Origin: Karstenula rhodostoma CBS 690.94
Taxonomy: Eukaryota; Ascomycota; Dothideomycetes; Pleosporales; Didymosphaeriaceae
Direction: 5' to 3'
Assembly (NCBI GenBank): GCA_010093485.1
Contig: MU001494.1
Location: 418,805 to 482,804 of the forward strand
DNA: 64,000 bases
The notes under the pieces were generated by a model. It was not told where the DNA came from and did not search any database. It saw only the letters and a program-made list of their open reading frames with translations. The stretch's first letter is position 1. The number at the start of each line of letters is the position of its first letter. Both the position numbers and the translations under genes were made by a program. Below are positions 53,914-64,000 of the stretch, piece by piece.

Positions 53914-56282
53914 ACGGCTTCGCAGCGGTGCTGTGTGAACTCTCTTGCGGGACTCTCGCAAGTTTCGCTCTATGATCGGAAAACTGGCCCAGAATGCAGA
54001 AAGAGAACGTCTATGTGTGTATGATCATAGAACTCAATCCAGCTGTCACGCATTTCCACCATCTTCCTAGATCATGGTTCTGAGCGGCGCTTTCCTCGTG
54101 CCAGTAGTCATGGAAATGGATCAAAACCAACACACTACTTTCTCCAGACGCCCAATATGTCGACAAAAGAATATACGTACTGCGCCCGGAAACTCCCTCA
54201 TCATATAGAATGCAAAGGCGATGGGTAGTCAATTCATGTGCTGCGCCCAAAAGCTTTCTAAAAGTCAGCCACCTAACTGAATATCGTGCCTATGAGCGAC
54301 TAAATTCGAACCACACAGGGAGAAAACATAAACACTCTTCTTCTGCCCTCAAGTTAAATCTCTCACGCTCATCCCTCTACGCAATCTTGAGAACCAAAAT
54401 TACAGACCGCAACATGACATGGATCGCTTATGGACAGTCTAAAATTCGAATCCATGTGAAACTGTGTGGACGTCTGGGAGCTTTTCAAATCCTACAATGC
54501 ACGAAAATAATGCACGCGGCTCGTCAGTCATCTACTTGAACCGTATTCCTTACCTGTGTTGAACAGGAAGTATAATGTCTATAGGCTAGCTGAGCGTGAT
54601 GTGATGAAGTACGAATCTTTTACCTCTCTCTCCGAATCTACTTGCCATGCGCATTCATCTCTTTTCGCAATACAGACGACCAAAAACCATCACGATTTCC
54701 ATACATGTGCCGGTTGGGAGCCGTTCACAAAAATAAATAAGCACTTGCTACCTCGCGGCTGGCACCTCGCCAAAAGTCCATGCGAATCGGATATATGCGC
54801 CCCTCGTCAATCAACCACTCAATCCTAACTCCTCTCCTTCCTAAAGTACAGAAATTCACACAAATGGCTCCCTGAGCATCCCGTGGGCCATCACAAATGG
54901 TGGTTGCTCCAGTTTATGTGTGATCTATCTTGTAAATTACCTCGATACACCGTAAGATCAACAGCGTTAGGGGGGGGGGGTACCGATATGTGCTGCGGTA
55001 CGGTGCTGTCCCAAGGACCTGGGCTATCAAGTCATGCGTGTGTAAGATCCAAGATCCATAATCGCAGTAGTAGGCTGTACGCGATTCGTCTGCAACCACG
55101 GACAGTGGGGATACAAATCCCCCGTCTTCTCTCCGATATTTTGGTTCGCGCACAGTATCAGCCTTTTGCAGGAGAGAAAGCCTCACGCATACACACCTAT
55201 GGGCTGCGCTCTGGCGCCGTCTAGAACGCTACTTAACCGACCCCATGTGCACGCGGGAGATCCAAACCCCAAGCCATGTCGTTACGTGTTGACAGCTAGT
55301 CTGCGATAAGGGTGGCGAAGATATAAACCTTCTTCTTTTCTGGATCGGTTTCCTTTTACACTGCCTCTCTCCTCACAGTGGGCTAAAAGATCATCCTTGT
55401 CGTGCATATGTCGCGCTCGGAACCCCTCAAAACAGAAAGGTCTACTACGCATGTGCGTGTGAAAGGTCCAAAATCCGCGAACGCATATTGTATGCGTGTC
55501 CGGCTCGTCTACAACCAAATAGGGCCTCTTTGTCCTCAGATCGAGTTTCTTCAAATACCGCGAGCCTCCCGCAGGACTAAAAGCATTATAAATTCTCACC
55601 TATGGGTGGTCTGCGTGCTATCTAAAACCACCATGTCTACGCCACCATGTGCCCGCGGGAGATATGAGAATTGTGACTAATGTCGCACGGGAGTATGTCT
55701 TCTAAAACCTCTCGACAACCATGGTCATGTGAGTGATTTTTTCAGAATTCAGCAAAGTTGCTTTGATGTGCTTCCTGGCTGGCTTCTTCACACTACTTCC
55801 AGCCTCAAACAGCACTGAAAAAGCACCCAGGATGAAACGATGTGCGGCTTTGGCGCTGTCCAAAAAGAAATTGTGCTGGTCATAGCCCATACGGACGTGG
55901 AAGGTCCAGAGGGCTCTCGCATACACTAAAATATTTTTGCGCCTTACCCAAATGTCACTTCACTCGTCTCCTTCTCACACACAACCGAAAAATGTGCAGC
56001 GCCTGGTGCTGCCCAGAACCATGCAACGTAGCCGAGTATATACGCGCTAAAGCTTTGATAATCATAGCGAGCGTGTCAAGTGAGCGATGTTGTCTTCTCG
56101 ATACCGACTGCGGCACAACCGTGTGAGCAATTCCTCCAAAACGCAGAAGTACATCCGAAAATGTGCTCCAGGGCTGGCTTACACTACAGCCCCATCACGG
56201 AACGCAAGACTAAAAGACCATTTATTTTCTCACTATGGGCTGTGTCCGGTGTCGTCCAAACAAAACAAGATCTCTTCGCCAT

Positions 56283-56325
56283 GTGTGCCGCGTGCGCGCG
56301 TGCGCGCGTGCGCGCGAGTGTGCAG
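56283..56325. repeat. Alternating purine-pyrimidine (GCGCGT) tract
   Basis: About 40 bp of GTGCGCGCGTGCGCGCG-type alternation, a Z-DNA-prone sequence, within the right repeat block. Confidence 0.75.
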
Positions 56326-57826
56326 AAACCTCAGCACACCATCCTATGTGAACGTGCCTTGTCCGACCACCACTTCTCTTCGATCTTAGGCAGAAATTTT
56401 TCTCAAACAATCTTTGCATGCGTTGCTTCCAGCGATGTAAAAAGAAGACATATGGGAGACAAGTGCGTAGGAAGGATTAAAACAATGCAATATATTCGTC
56501 GCTATAAGCGCGCCTTCTCCCACGATCCTCCACCATTCACCCCCTCACACAAATTCAAAACTGTGCAGCATGGGAAATCATGCTGCGCGTGAAGCTCCTC
56601 AAACCCACTCTCTGAACCTATGCGTGTAGAACATCTAAACGTAAACACGCTCTGTTCATGTGGGCGTGCGGGTGTCTTATCCAAATATCCTCTCGCATCT
56701 CCCTTCCTCACACGTTTAAAACGCATTCACATACATTACATGCCCCGCGCGTCGAGCCTTCCAAAAGAAAGACTCCCTTCCAGCATGTGCACGAGTACCC
56801 GGAAACGGCATCACACAATCCCATACGAGCGTAAACGCGCCTAGTCCAAACCACCTAACACACCAGGCACTTCCCTTTTTTACATATCGCGAGAAGTGTA
56901 CACAGCCCAGCTACATGTGCTGCTTCGACGCTCTCCAAAAACACCCGTTACTTTAAACACCACGTAGCCGATCCAACCCCGAATTCGGAAACGGAATGTG
57001 TGCGTGCTTTGTCCGCACTCCTTTTCCTTCCCGCGAGTCTCAAACATCTCCTCAAAAGTCAACATGTGCCGCTTTGTTCTTGAACGTGCCTGCTCCCGCA
57101 TGTCCAAAACTATTGGTCCTTCGAGTACTGTGCGCGGGGAGCCTAGAACCCATCTATCCATGAAGGTAAGCCGTTGCCGTGCCGTATCTAAAACCGTTCT
57201 ACGACCACCACCTGTGCGAGCAAGTTGTCAAAGACGAGCCAGACCAGTGCCCCTGTGCTTCCGGGTCGCTGTTCGCAGTACCTGCGCTCGAGCGGGTCCC
57301 CTCACGAGGTAAAATTCGTTGATGACGCTCACCATCATCAGCACCTCAAGCGTCTCATCTGACATCACCAAGCCCCAATCTCGGTCTGAAAAGTGAAAGA
57401 ATTTCATTCTAAATGCCCACTTCGTTGCCAGTCCAGTTGAATTCAAAGCAAACAATTACACACGAGTGTGTCACAATCATGAAGCTTGCCTTTAGCCATC
57501 GCCGTCTCCCTCCTCCCAGCGAATCCCCCATATAGCACCCCCAAACGATCGCATGAAAGGTATCCGCGCGCGCGCGAAAGCCAAAGATAATACAAGACGG
57601 GTGCCAACCGCTCCGATATGACTGACGTGACAGTTTTTCTTTACCAAATGATCAAGTACAAGACTACACAGCAACCCAGCCGGCTGGAGCCCAATCGATG
57701 TGCCGAAACGCCAGCACCCGCAAGTGCGAACAAAAAACATTAGGGGGAATCAGAAAACACACATTGGTATAACAAGGCCGTTGCGTAAAACGGGTGTCGA
57801 TCCATAAGATCGAGCACTGGGGGTGA

Positions 57827-60706
57827 CTATCTCCTGCGGACGCAGAAGAAGAGACCGCTGCGACCCAAGAACCAGAGACAACCGAGGAAACGGACCAAGG
57901 CGAGGATGGCAGTCGAGATCAGGAGGAAGTTGAAGAAAGTGGCAGTACGGTCGTTGGCAGACGACTAGAATTTCGTTAGCAAAAGAAAAGTACTCTGGCG
58001 GTAGGAATTGGCTAGACTTACAGTGAAACCAAAGTTCCTCATGTTGTCCTGCTGGACGCCGACGGCGAGAAGAGCGTTCATACCAATCCAGGCGGTGGTC
58101 AAGTGAGTACGGAAAGACTTGTACGAATCCTCAAGACTCTTTTCGTTGTCTTCAACAGGGGCGATGTAGGGAGCAAGAGCACGCTTGACGGTAGCCTCGA
58201 ACTGGCTGTCAATATCGGCTTGGGGCAGATCCGGCTCTTCGATGACTGTGTGCTTTCCGTCCGCGGCCTTCTCGGTCTTGGCTGATGGCAGAGCATCTGC
58301 CTTGTCGGAACCCTTGGTACCCCAAGAAACATCGTGCCAGTTGGAGAACGCGTACACGTTGAGGATGTTGACGTAGGAAGACATGATGAGAAGGTACTGG
58401 GGAAACGAGGTGAACATGTGCCACGGGTCCATGTATAGGAACGAAGCCACGTAGTAGAGACCGAAAGTCGAGGCAAGAGCAAGAATGATGATACCGACAC
58501 CAGCCTTGTCGGTGAAGGAGTCGAAGAAGGATTTGGCCGAGTCGAGCTCAATACCGTGGGATTTGGGGTTGGTGAAAGCGACGACGACGAGGTAGAGGGA
58601 GAGGATGACAATGTAGAACTGGATCAGACCGAACACCACAAAGGATGTCAGATACGACCATCTGGAACCCTTGGGACGGTTACCGAGGGCAAGAATAAAT
58701 TGCAGACCCAGGAATGCGAGATACACGTATTGGACAATCGTGTTGAAGGTAGGAGTGACTTTGTTACCGAAAGGCCAGGCATTCTTTGGCGGCGTAGCAT
58801 TAAGCTCAGGAGTACCCACTAAAGACATGATGATGGATGTGGTGAGCCAGAAGGAAGCCAGAGAGAACCAGGAGAGAATGGTTTGGAAGACGTTGTACAG
58901 CATCTGAATGTGGAGGAAGAACATGCGGATGATGTTGTGGCCAGACTTGTACATACGGCCAAAGTGCATCAGCGAGTAGATACCGGCAGCGAAGGAACCG
59001 TTGAGCCAACGACGACGTTGACCAATGAACTCGGCAGCGCCTTCGGGCACATCCGTCTCACCCTTGGAGGACTTGACGTAGGTCAAATGCCACTTGGAGC
59101 CAGCCTTGGCGACTAGCTCGAAACAAAGAATACGATCTTCGGCCAAGAACATGTTCTTCTTGAAGATGTTCATGCCCTCGATACCCTTCTTTCCAAGGAT
59201 CTTGGCAAGGGTATGATCACCGTGGAAGTACTGCTCGAGCGGCCTGCCCATGATGGCGCGGTAACGGTAGGCGGAGAAAGCACCAGGCAACACAGAGACG
59301 TAACCGAAGGACGATTCCAGCGGCTTGTCGAGAATGTTACTGATCTTGTACTCGAAATTCTGTGCCGCAACGAGCGGGTTGAGCAGGTTCTTCCAGCCCT
59401 TGCCCAACATAGCGTGAATCTCACCGCAAGCACCACCAAGATCCTTGTCGTTGTAGAAAGCCTCCCAGAGCGCAAGCAGCGACTTAGGACCGGGCTTAGT
59501 ACCAGCATCGAGCAGAATGCACACCTCGGGGTTCAGGATGCGGCCGAAAGCCGTAAAGAGCCAACGATGCGAGTTGATCTTCTTGGTATTCTTCTGCTTA
59601 AGACAGAACATCATCTGCACAGGCGGGAGAGTGCTGGCGCTGTCGTCGTGCGGGCGGATCAGCTGCTGGTTCGGCGTCACCGACAATTGAGTCGTGTACT
59701 CGAAAATGTGCGCAACGGTCTCCTTGCCGTCGATGTCCCTCTTCATGACACCGTCCTGGTAGATACCGACGGTCGCTAGAAGATCGAGGGTTCCCTTGTC
59801 GCAGGGGTCGATACCGTCGAAAACAAGGCAGACGACGATCTTCTGCCAGGCTGGACCGCCCTTGTTCCAAAATTCGGACTTCTTCAGGTTGACAATGTCG
59901 CGGATGTTCTGCATCACACCGTGCATAGTACGCGCAGTAAGCACCTTGTCTTCGTTGTAGTAGGTGATGGCAATGAGCAACTCAGTGTGTCGGTTGTACA
60001 TGGCCGGGCGCAGATTGTAGCCGTTCTTCAACGTGAAGTCGTTGGGGTCGCATGTGGCGGCCGTGTCTGGCAGGTGTCAGCGTCGCGGGTTGTGGCTGTC
60101 AAAAAACGTGAAACATACATCGCATGTGAGTGAACTCCTCGCTGCCACTCTCGAGATCATTGCGGTACTTTGCCTGGATGGCGTTCTGGATCGCACTGGG
60201 CACGGGGTAGTCGGCTGAGAGGACGGACCCTTGCACCAGCTTGACCTTACGCGTCATTCCACGCTTGAGGCCAGCGCCGCCGCCGGGCTGCTGGCGCTGT
60301 TTCCAGGCCTCTGTTGAGCTGGTGTCGCTCCTCGCATAGGGCGAGGTGGCTCTCTGGGGTGCGCCGCCGCCATACTCGTCCACCGAGTAGACGTCGGAGC
60401 CGGTGACCGACTGCGACGGGTACTGCGTCTGCGGGGCGTCCGAGGCGTACGTCTCGGTCAAGCTGTAGGTGCTCTGGGGGCGCTGGTCGTGGCCGTAGAC
60501 GCCGTGCTGGTCGTCGAAGGGGCCCTGGTGGGCGCCCGTGGGATTTGAGTGCAGGAGCGACCGGCCGACCTCCTCCTCATCGTGACGGGCCTCATAGGGA
60601 TGCTGTGCATGTTAGCCCACTGGCACGGTGGCAGAGGGTTGGATAGGGGTCGTACAGGTGCGTGAGGGTCGCCGTAGCCGTTTCCCCCGGGTCCTTGGTA
60701 GGCCAT
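57827..60706 (-). CDS. Class III chitin synthase
   Basis: A 905-aa plasma-membrane enzyme that polymerises GlcNAc from UDP-GlcNAc into cell-wall chitin. Exons (minus): 60706-60656, 60602-60119, 60066-58022, 57964-57827; all introns GT..AG, 52-57 bp. The N-terminus is a Gly/Pro/Gln-rich disordered stretch of ~110 residues. The catalytic part begins at [34 protein letters not shown] is the start of the GT2 fold. The donor site is [20 protein letters not shown] and [30 protein letters not shown] and [10 protein letters not shown] are the acceptor and product-binding motifs. Six or more membrane segments follow, with a long acidic loop. The wording closely matches the class III (ChsB-type) subgroup, which is important for hyphal growth. 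No myosin domain, no truncation. Confidence 0.95.
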
Positions 60707-62296
60707 GACGTGCAGCGGTCAGGGCCAGGCGACGGGGAAGGAGCGAGTGTGCTGGGCGGGGGGATGGGGGATGGGGCAGAATAGGAAAGCGGAAGATGGA
60801 AATGGTGCGCTCGTGGGCTGCGAGCGGTGATGAAGAAGTTGCGAGGAGAAATGCCTGGGAGCGAGCTGAGAGTGGAGTTACGCCTGCGACTAACCAAAGG
60901 GGCCTAGCAATGAATACGCTCGGCCCTCAGGCGGGCTCAGGGCAAGCAAATGCTCGGGGGCTGCGCTGCACTGGCGCTACGCGAGGCTAACGCTGAGCAG
61001 AGGGGCGGGAATGAAGTCCGCGACCATGGCTAGACACCCCTCTTTGACGCACTGGTGATTGCACTGCACCGTCGCCCTTTGATGGTCTCGCGGGCAGCAG
61101 CATGGCAAACACGGTGTGCGGCTGTCGCTCTGCCAACTGAGGCGTAGCTCGCGGTGGAGCCTTCGCAGGGTCACGGCTAAAATTAGAGGATGCATTGGGC
61201 GTCTTATTCAGCCTGTCGCCCGTACGAATGGCGGAGCTCTGAACCCGCCGCACACCTGTGCAGTGTGCAGCATTGAGTGCTCACGCCTCACGCTGCTCAG
61301 CCTCGCACCAGCCGACCGATCCTGTAGGAAAAACACTGGCGACAGCGTCAATCGCCAGCGCCACCGTCTGCACTCGACACGGCCTACATACGTCGTCTTG
61401 CATGGGGTTGCAGGTATCGCGACCCTGCTTCTGGTGTTCCAGCGGTGCTCTCGACGTCACTGTCAAACTCTTCCGAGGTTCAACGGCGCCCCTTTCCGCC
61501 GGCTTCGCCGTTGCGCTGTAACAGCATCGCTGGCTGAGCCGCAAATCTGGGGCACCCCCGGCCGCATGCTTAGGCGCTCCTCGGCCTCCACTGCAAATAA
61601 CAGCTGGCCATAAGGTCGCTGTTCGGGCGAAGGACCCCTGCCGTCGATCCCAAGATGCACCTCGAGGCTCCAGCGTCTCAGAGAATCCAAAGTCGCCTTG
61701 CCTTGCCGCTGCCTCACTGCAACACGAGCATTTGTGGTTGCTACAGTGTCTGCACATGCATCCAACGTATGTACTCAGCCAGAAGAGTGATGGAAAGCCC
61801 CTACAGTACAGCCAGAAGAGTGAAAAGCGCCTACAGTAAGCATCTCACCCGCATGGTCAGCATTCAAACCACGCCGCGTCCGAATCGGGGAAAAGCGGAC
61901 ATGCTTTTGCCCGTTTGTCGCTCCTGTGGCACCGTAGCTCAGGCGGCTGCTGCATCATTCATCGCTCTGTGGATCGTGTCTGGTTGTAGAATTTGCTTGT
62001 TGTTCGTTTGTGTGACCTGTCTCGCGCCTGCTCTTTCCGAGCAGATCGTGCTGACCTTCCAAGCCTTTAGGGCCCGTCGGCGGGCGCTACCTAACCATGT
62101 CGAGAATCGCCAGCAGAATTGCCCATCCGCCTTTCTTATACCATCACCTTCCGAGCCAGCCTCCCGCTGACATGCACGAATAAAAGTGGCCAATCACGGT
62201 TTTCATCTTTCTACGTTGCCGAGACTCCATCGCTCCAGCTACCCGGCGCGCCTGCTTTCCGTCCATTCCAACGCGCTGCATTCTTAATATACATCC
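60707..62296. other. Divergent intergenic region, chitin synthase / DUF218 gene
   Basis: 1.6 kb. Promoter and leaders of both neighbours. ORFs here are short or composition-driven. Two near-identical copies of CTACAGTACAGCCAGAAGAG / CTCAGCCAGAAGAGTG-type sequence lie around 61774-61836. Confidence 0.45.
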
Positions 62297-63322
62297 ATGG
62301 CGCCACCAGCCACAGCTTCCAAAATCCTACCTAAATCCAACTTTCACAATGTAAAAGCTGCCACAAACACGGGTGCAGAGGCGGGAACCTCGGTAGCCTC
62401 AGATGCGGTGCCAACCGAAGCCTGCCCCACTTACCAACAAAATGAGGACTTCGAACACCCTGACCATGTCATTCCACCGCGGGACTACGCAGGGTTTGAA
62501 AACCTAGTCGTTGTCTGCTGTCATGCTATCTTCCATCCAGATGCCTCATCTTCAAATTTCCCCATCTACAGTCCTCATGATGAAGAGAACTGGCATCTCG
62601 CTGATTTCCAAAAATCAAATCCGGACACAGGCAAACCCGGGGAGCAAGAGACGTTTCTGGCGCATACGTTGGCCGGGATTGACGTCCTGATCGGCGAATG
62701 GTCTCCGGATGTCCCCAAAAGAACCCTCTTGGTCATGAGCGGTGGCCCTACCAAACGCTCGCTGACTCCGCTGAGTGAGGCCCGCTCCTACTACCATGCG
62801 GCATTGGCGCAAGAGTTGGCGCAGGGCAATCACGGAGGCGGTCGAGCGCATCAGCTCTTCTCAAGAGGACGCATTCTGTTAGAGGAACAAGCTACCGATT
62901 CTTTCCAGAACCTGCTCTTCAGTATTCTGTTGTTCAGACGGACGACCGGTAGGTATCCCAGACAAATTAGGGTCATAACCCACGCTTTCAAGGCGCGGCG
63001 TTTCCTGGATCTACATGCGCGGGCGATTAGATGGCCATCGGAAAGAATACTAGTGCAGGGCATTGATCCAGTTATGTCGGGGGCTGAGCGAGAGCAGACG
63101 ATCAAGGGCGAAGAGAAGCATGGGATTACACCGTGGCTGGATGATCCCCTTGGTACGGGCGATGTTTTAGCTAGCAAAAGGAGAAACCGAGGTTGGGATG
63201 AGCAGGTGGCAGAGCAACTCGTGGAAGGACTGGAGGACAGCGTCAAAGAGCTTATCAGGGGCACCGTTCCAGAACGCCTGCCGTGGCAATTGGCAGCTGT
63301 GGAGGATGGCGTTGCACAATAA
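62297..63322 (+). CDS. DUF218 (YdcF-like) domain protein
   Basis: A 341-aa single-exon protein. A ~60-residue polar N-terminus precedes the DUF218 Rossmann-like domain. It starts at FENLVVVCCHAIFHPDASSS and continues through LLVMSGGPTKRSLTPLSEAR, where SGG-x-T is the conserved loop. Then YYHAALAQELAQ, RILLEEQATDSFQNLLFS, where the E-x-x-A-x-x-T-x-x-N segment is a family signature, and IRVITHAFKARRFLDLHARA. YdcF in bacteria binds SAM, and other members act in envelope metabolism; the fungal proteins are uncharacterised. No signal peptide or membrane anchor, unlike many bacterial members. The start at 62297 has a good context (ATCCATGG). Family call firm, activity unknown. Confidence 0.88.
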   Translation: MAPPATASKILPKSNFHNVKAATNTGAEAGTSVASDAVPTEACPTYQQNEDFEHPDHVIPPRDYAGFENLVVVCCHAIFHPDASSSNFPIYSPHDEENWHLADFQKSNPDTGKPGEQETFLAHTLAGIDVLIGEWSPDVPKRTLLVMSGGPTKRSLTPLSEARSYYHAALAQELAQGNHGGGRAHQLFSRGRILLEEQATDSFQNLLFSILLFRRTTGRYPRQIRVITHAFKARRFLDLHARAIRWPSERILVQGIDPVMSGAEREQTIKGEEKHGITPWLDDPLGTGDVLASKRRNRGWDEQVAEQLVEGLEDSVKELIRGTVPERLPWQLAAVEDGVAQ

Positions 63323-63553
63323 TCGGCAGCTCCCATTCACCTATGTCGCTACGTTGTTGATTCGCCATCTTTTACGGAAACACAATGCTAACAGATGCTA
63401 CAGTGGTTTCCTCTAGCCATTTCAGATTGCTTCCTTGCTTGTCGAGCGTGCTTGTCTACGACATGACTGCCCTGCAGCAGCACTAGAAATCATATATCAC
63501 AGCGCGAAGCATCCAATATGAACGTTTCAAGTGGAGCATTAACCTGCACTCGG

Positions 63554-64000
63554 TCACTGCCACCCCGGTCGCCCACAAAGCACCACATCCTCTCCTAGCG
63601 GCAACCACCGCACATCCTTCAGCCTTCCAACCGACATCTTCACTCCACCCTCATTTCTCCTCTCTTCCGGACACACCTGCACGCCGTCCTTCCCCAGCCA
63701 CACCGGCGCAATCGTCACAATGACTGAATCCACGAGCCCGATATACCTCGGACTCAGCAGCTCGTTAATCACTACGCCGCCTCCCTCAACCATCACGCTA
63801 AAAAGTCCATTCGTACCGAGAATATTGAAAATGTCACCCCAGTCGAAGCGGCCCCTTGAGTCGGTAGGCAGCGTTATGTATAGTCCACCAGCCTCTGTGA
63901 GAGCCTTGTACCTGCCATCCTCGGGCGGCGTGTCCTGAGCTCCGATAACCCAGGGTCCCAGCCCTCTACCCTCCTTCGCTAATTTGATTACCTTGTTATC
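63554..64000 (-). CDS. RIB7: RIB7-like riboflavin-pathway reductase, C-terminal part
   Basis: The last 148 codons of a protein like 2,5-diamino-6-ribosylamino-pyrimidinone 5'-phosphate reductase, which uses NADPH in the second step of fungal riboflavin synthesis. The frame is open to the right edge. Diagnostic segments are GPWVIGAQDTPPEDGRYKAL, FDWGDIFNILGTNGLFSVMV followed by EGGGVVINELL (the MVEGGG-x-V-I-N loop of the RibD C-terminal reductase fold), and DSVIVTIAPVWLGKDGVQV. Homology to dihydrofolate-reductase-like RibD is family knowledge. The cofactor-binding N-terminal half is outside the window. Likely cytosolic and intact here; 230 bp from the DUF218 gene, tail-to-tail. Confidence 0.85.
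   Translation of the reverse strand, partial: DNKVIKLAKEGRGLGPWVIGAQDTPPEDGRYKALTEAGGLYITLPTDSRGRFDWGDIFNILGTNGLFSVMVEGGGVVINELLSPRYIGLVDSVIVTIAPVWLGKDGVQVCPEERRNEGGVKMSVGRLKDVRWLPLGEDVVLCGRPGWQ

Larger units (their letters stand above)
53780..57826 (-). repeat. Right block of diverged repeated non-coding sequence, opposite orientation
   Basis: 4 kb without recognisable genes. Recurrent words such as GGACTAAAA (55573 region), GTCTAAAA/TCTAAAACC, GACTAAAAGACC (56210 region) and CTCACAC..AAAA..TGTGCAGC (near 55970 and 56545) are reverse-complement relatives of the left-block words (TTTTAGTCC, GTGTGAAG). Identity between copies is modest. The last ~500 bp (57.3-57.8 kb) should be the 3' region of the chitin synthase gene. 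Confidence 0.5.

Noticed and set aside
59213..59779. 188-codon plus-strand ORF inside chitin synthase
   Set aside because: Shadow of the conserved catalytic exon.
1..64000. tRNA, rRNA or secondary-metabolite synthase genes
   Set aside because: I looked for conserved arms, large synthase domains and rRNA-like sequence and saw none. Absence of tRNA genes is not proven without a covariance-model search.

Overview
This window comes from a filamentous ascomycete (Pezizomycotina, probably Dothideomycetes). The genes carry short introns of about 47-70 bp with GT..AG ends and CTAAC/CTNAC-like branch sites. The gene content is fungal: a class III chitin synthase, a Zn(II)2Cys6 regulator, RAM1, dynactin p27, DUF1996 and tyrosinase-like sequences, and a Con-6-like gene. 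I read exon-intron structures by eye from splice signals and protein continuity, so boundaries are proposals. Each feature entry gives the outer span, with exons listed in the evidence.

Layout: (1) 1-10.2 kb is a small-molecule metabolism neighbourhood. It holds two paralogous flavin-containing monooxygenases (one cut by the left edge), a class II aldolase/adducin protein, a GNAT acetyltransferase, a Rieske-domain protein and a DAL5-type MFS transporter, the last divergently transcribed from the second monooxygenase. A secreted DUF1996 protein follows. (2) 10.5-15.1 kb is a decayed zone with a broken F-box-like gene and a broken tyrosinase gene. Several of their stops are explainable as C-to-T changes, which fits repeat-induced point mutation or long neglect. 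(3) 15.6-26 kb holds a SET protein, a Con-6-like gene with an apparent frameshift, dynactin p27, a secreted FMN-dependent alpha-hydroxy-acid dehydrogenase, a weak basic ORF, a J-domain protein and an intracellular GH43 enzyme. (4) 26-34 kb is dominated by an 822-aa Zn2Cys6 regulator with very long non-coding flanks. (5) 34-46.4 kb has a coiled-coil gene interrupted by a stop, a cupin, RAM1 tail-to-tail with a Dabb protein, a dsRBD-like protein and a Ser/Thr/Pro-rich single-pass membrane protein whose start codon seems to be assembled by splicing.

(6) 46.4-57.3 kb is the most unusual part. Two gene-poor blocks of diverged, repeated non-coding sequence seem to run in opposite orientations (left about 46.6-50.9 kb, right about 53.9-57.3 kb). 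The left block contains an element bounded by about 80-bp terminal inverted repeats (48136-51008) with no visible transposase. Between the blocks lies a small island with a multi-exon gene for a protein ending in a ubiquitin-like domain with a C-terminal LRLGGC, plus a possible small acidic protein. (7) 57.8-64 kb returns to conserved genes: class III chitin synthase, a DUF218 protein and the C-terminal part of a RIB7-like riboflavin-pathway reductase cut by the right edge.

The 1-9 kb genes could together oxidise, acylate and import a small organic substrate. That is inferred only from proximity and divergent arrangement; no backbone synthase (PKS/NRPS/terpene) is present.
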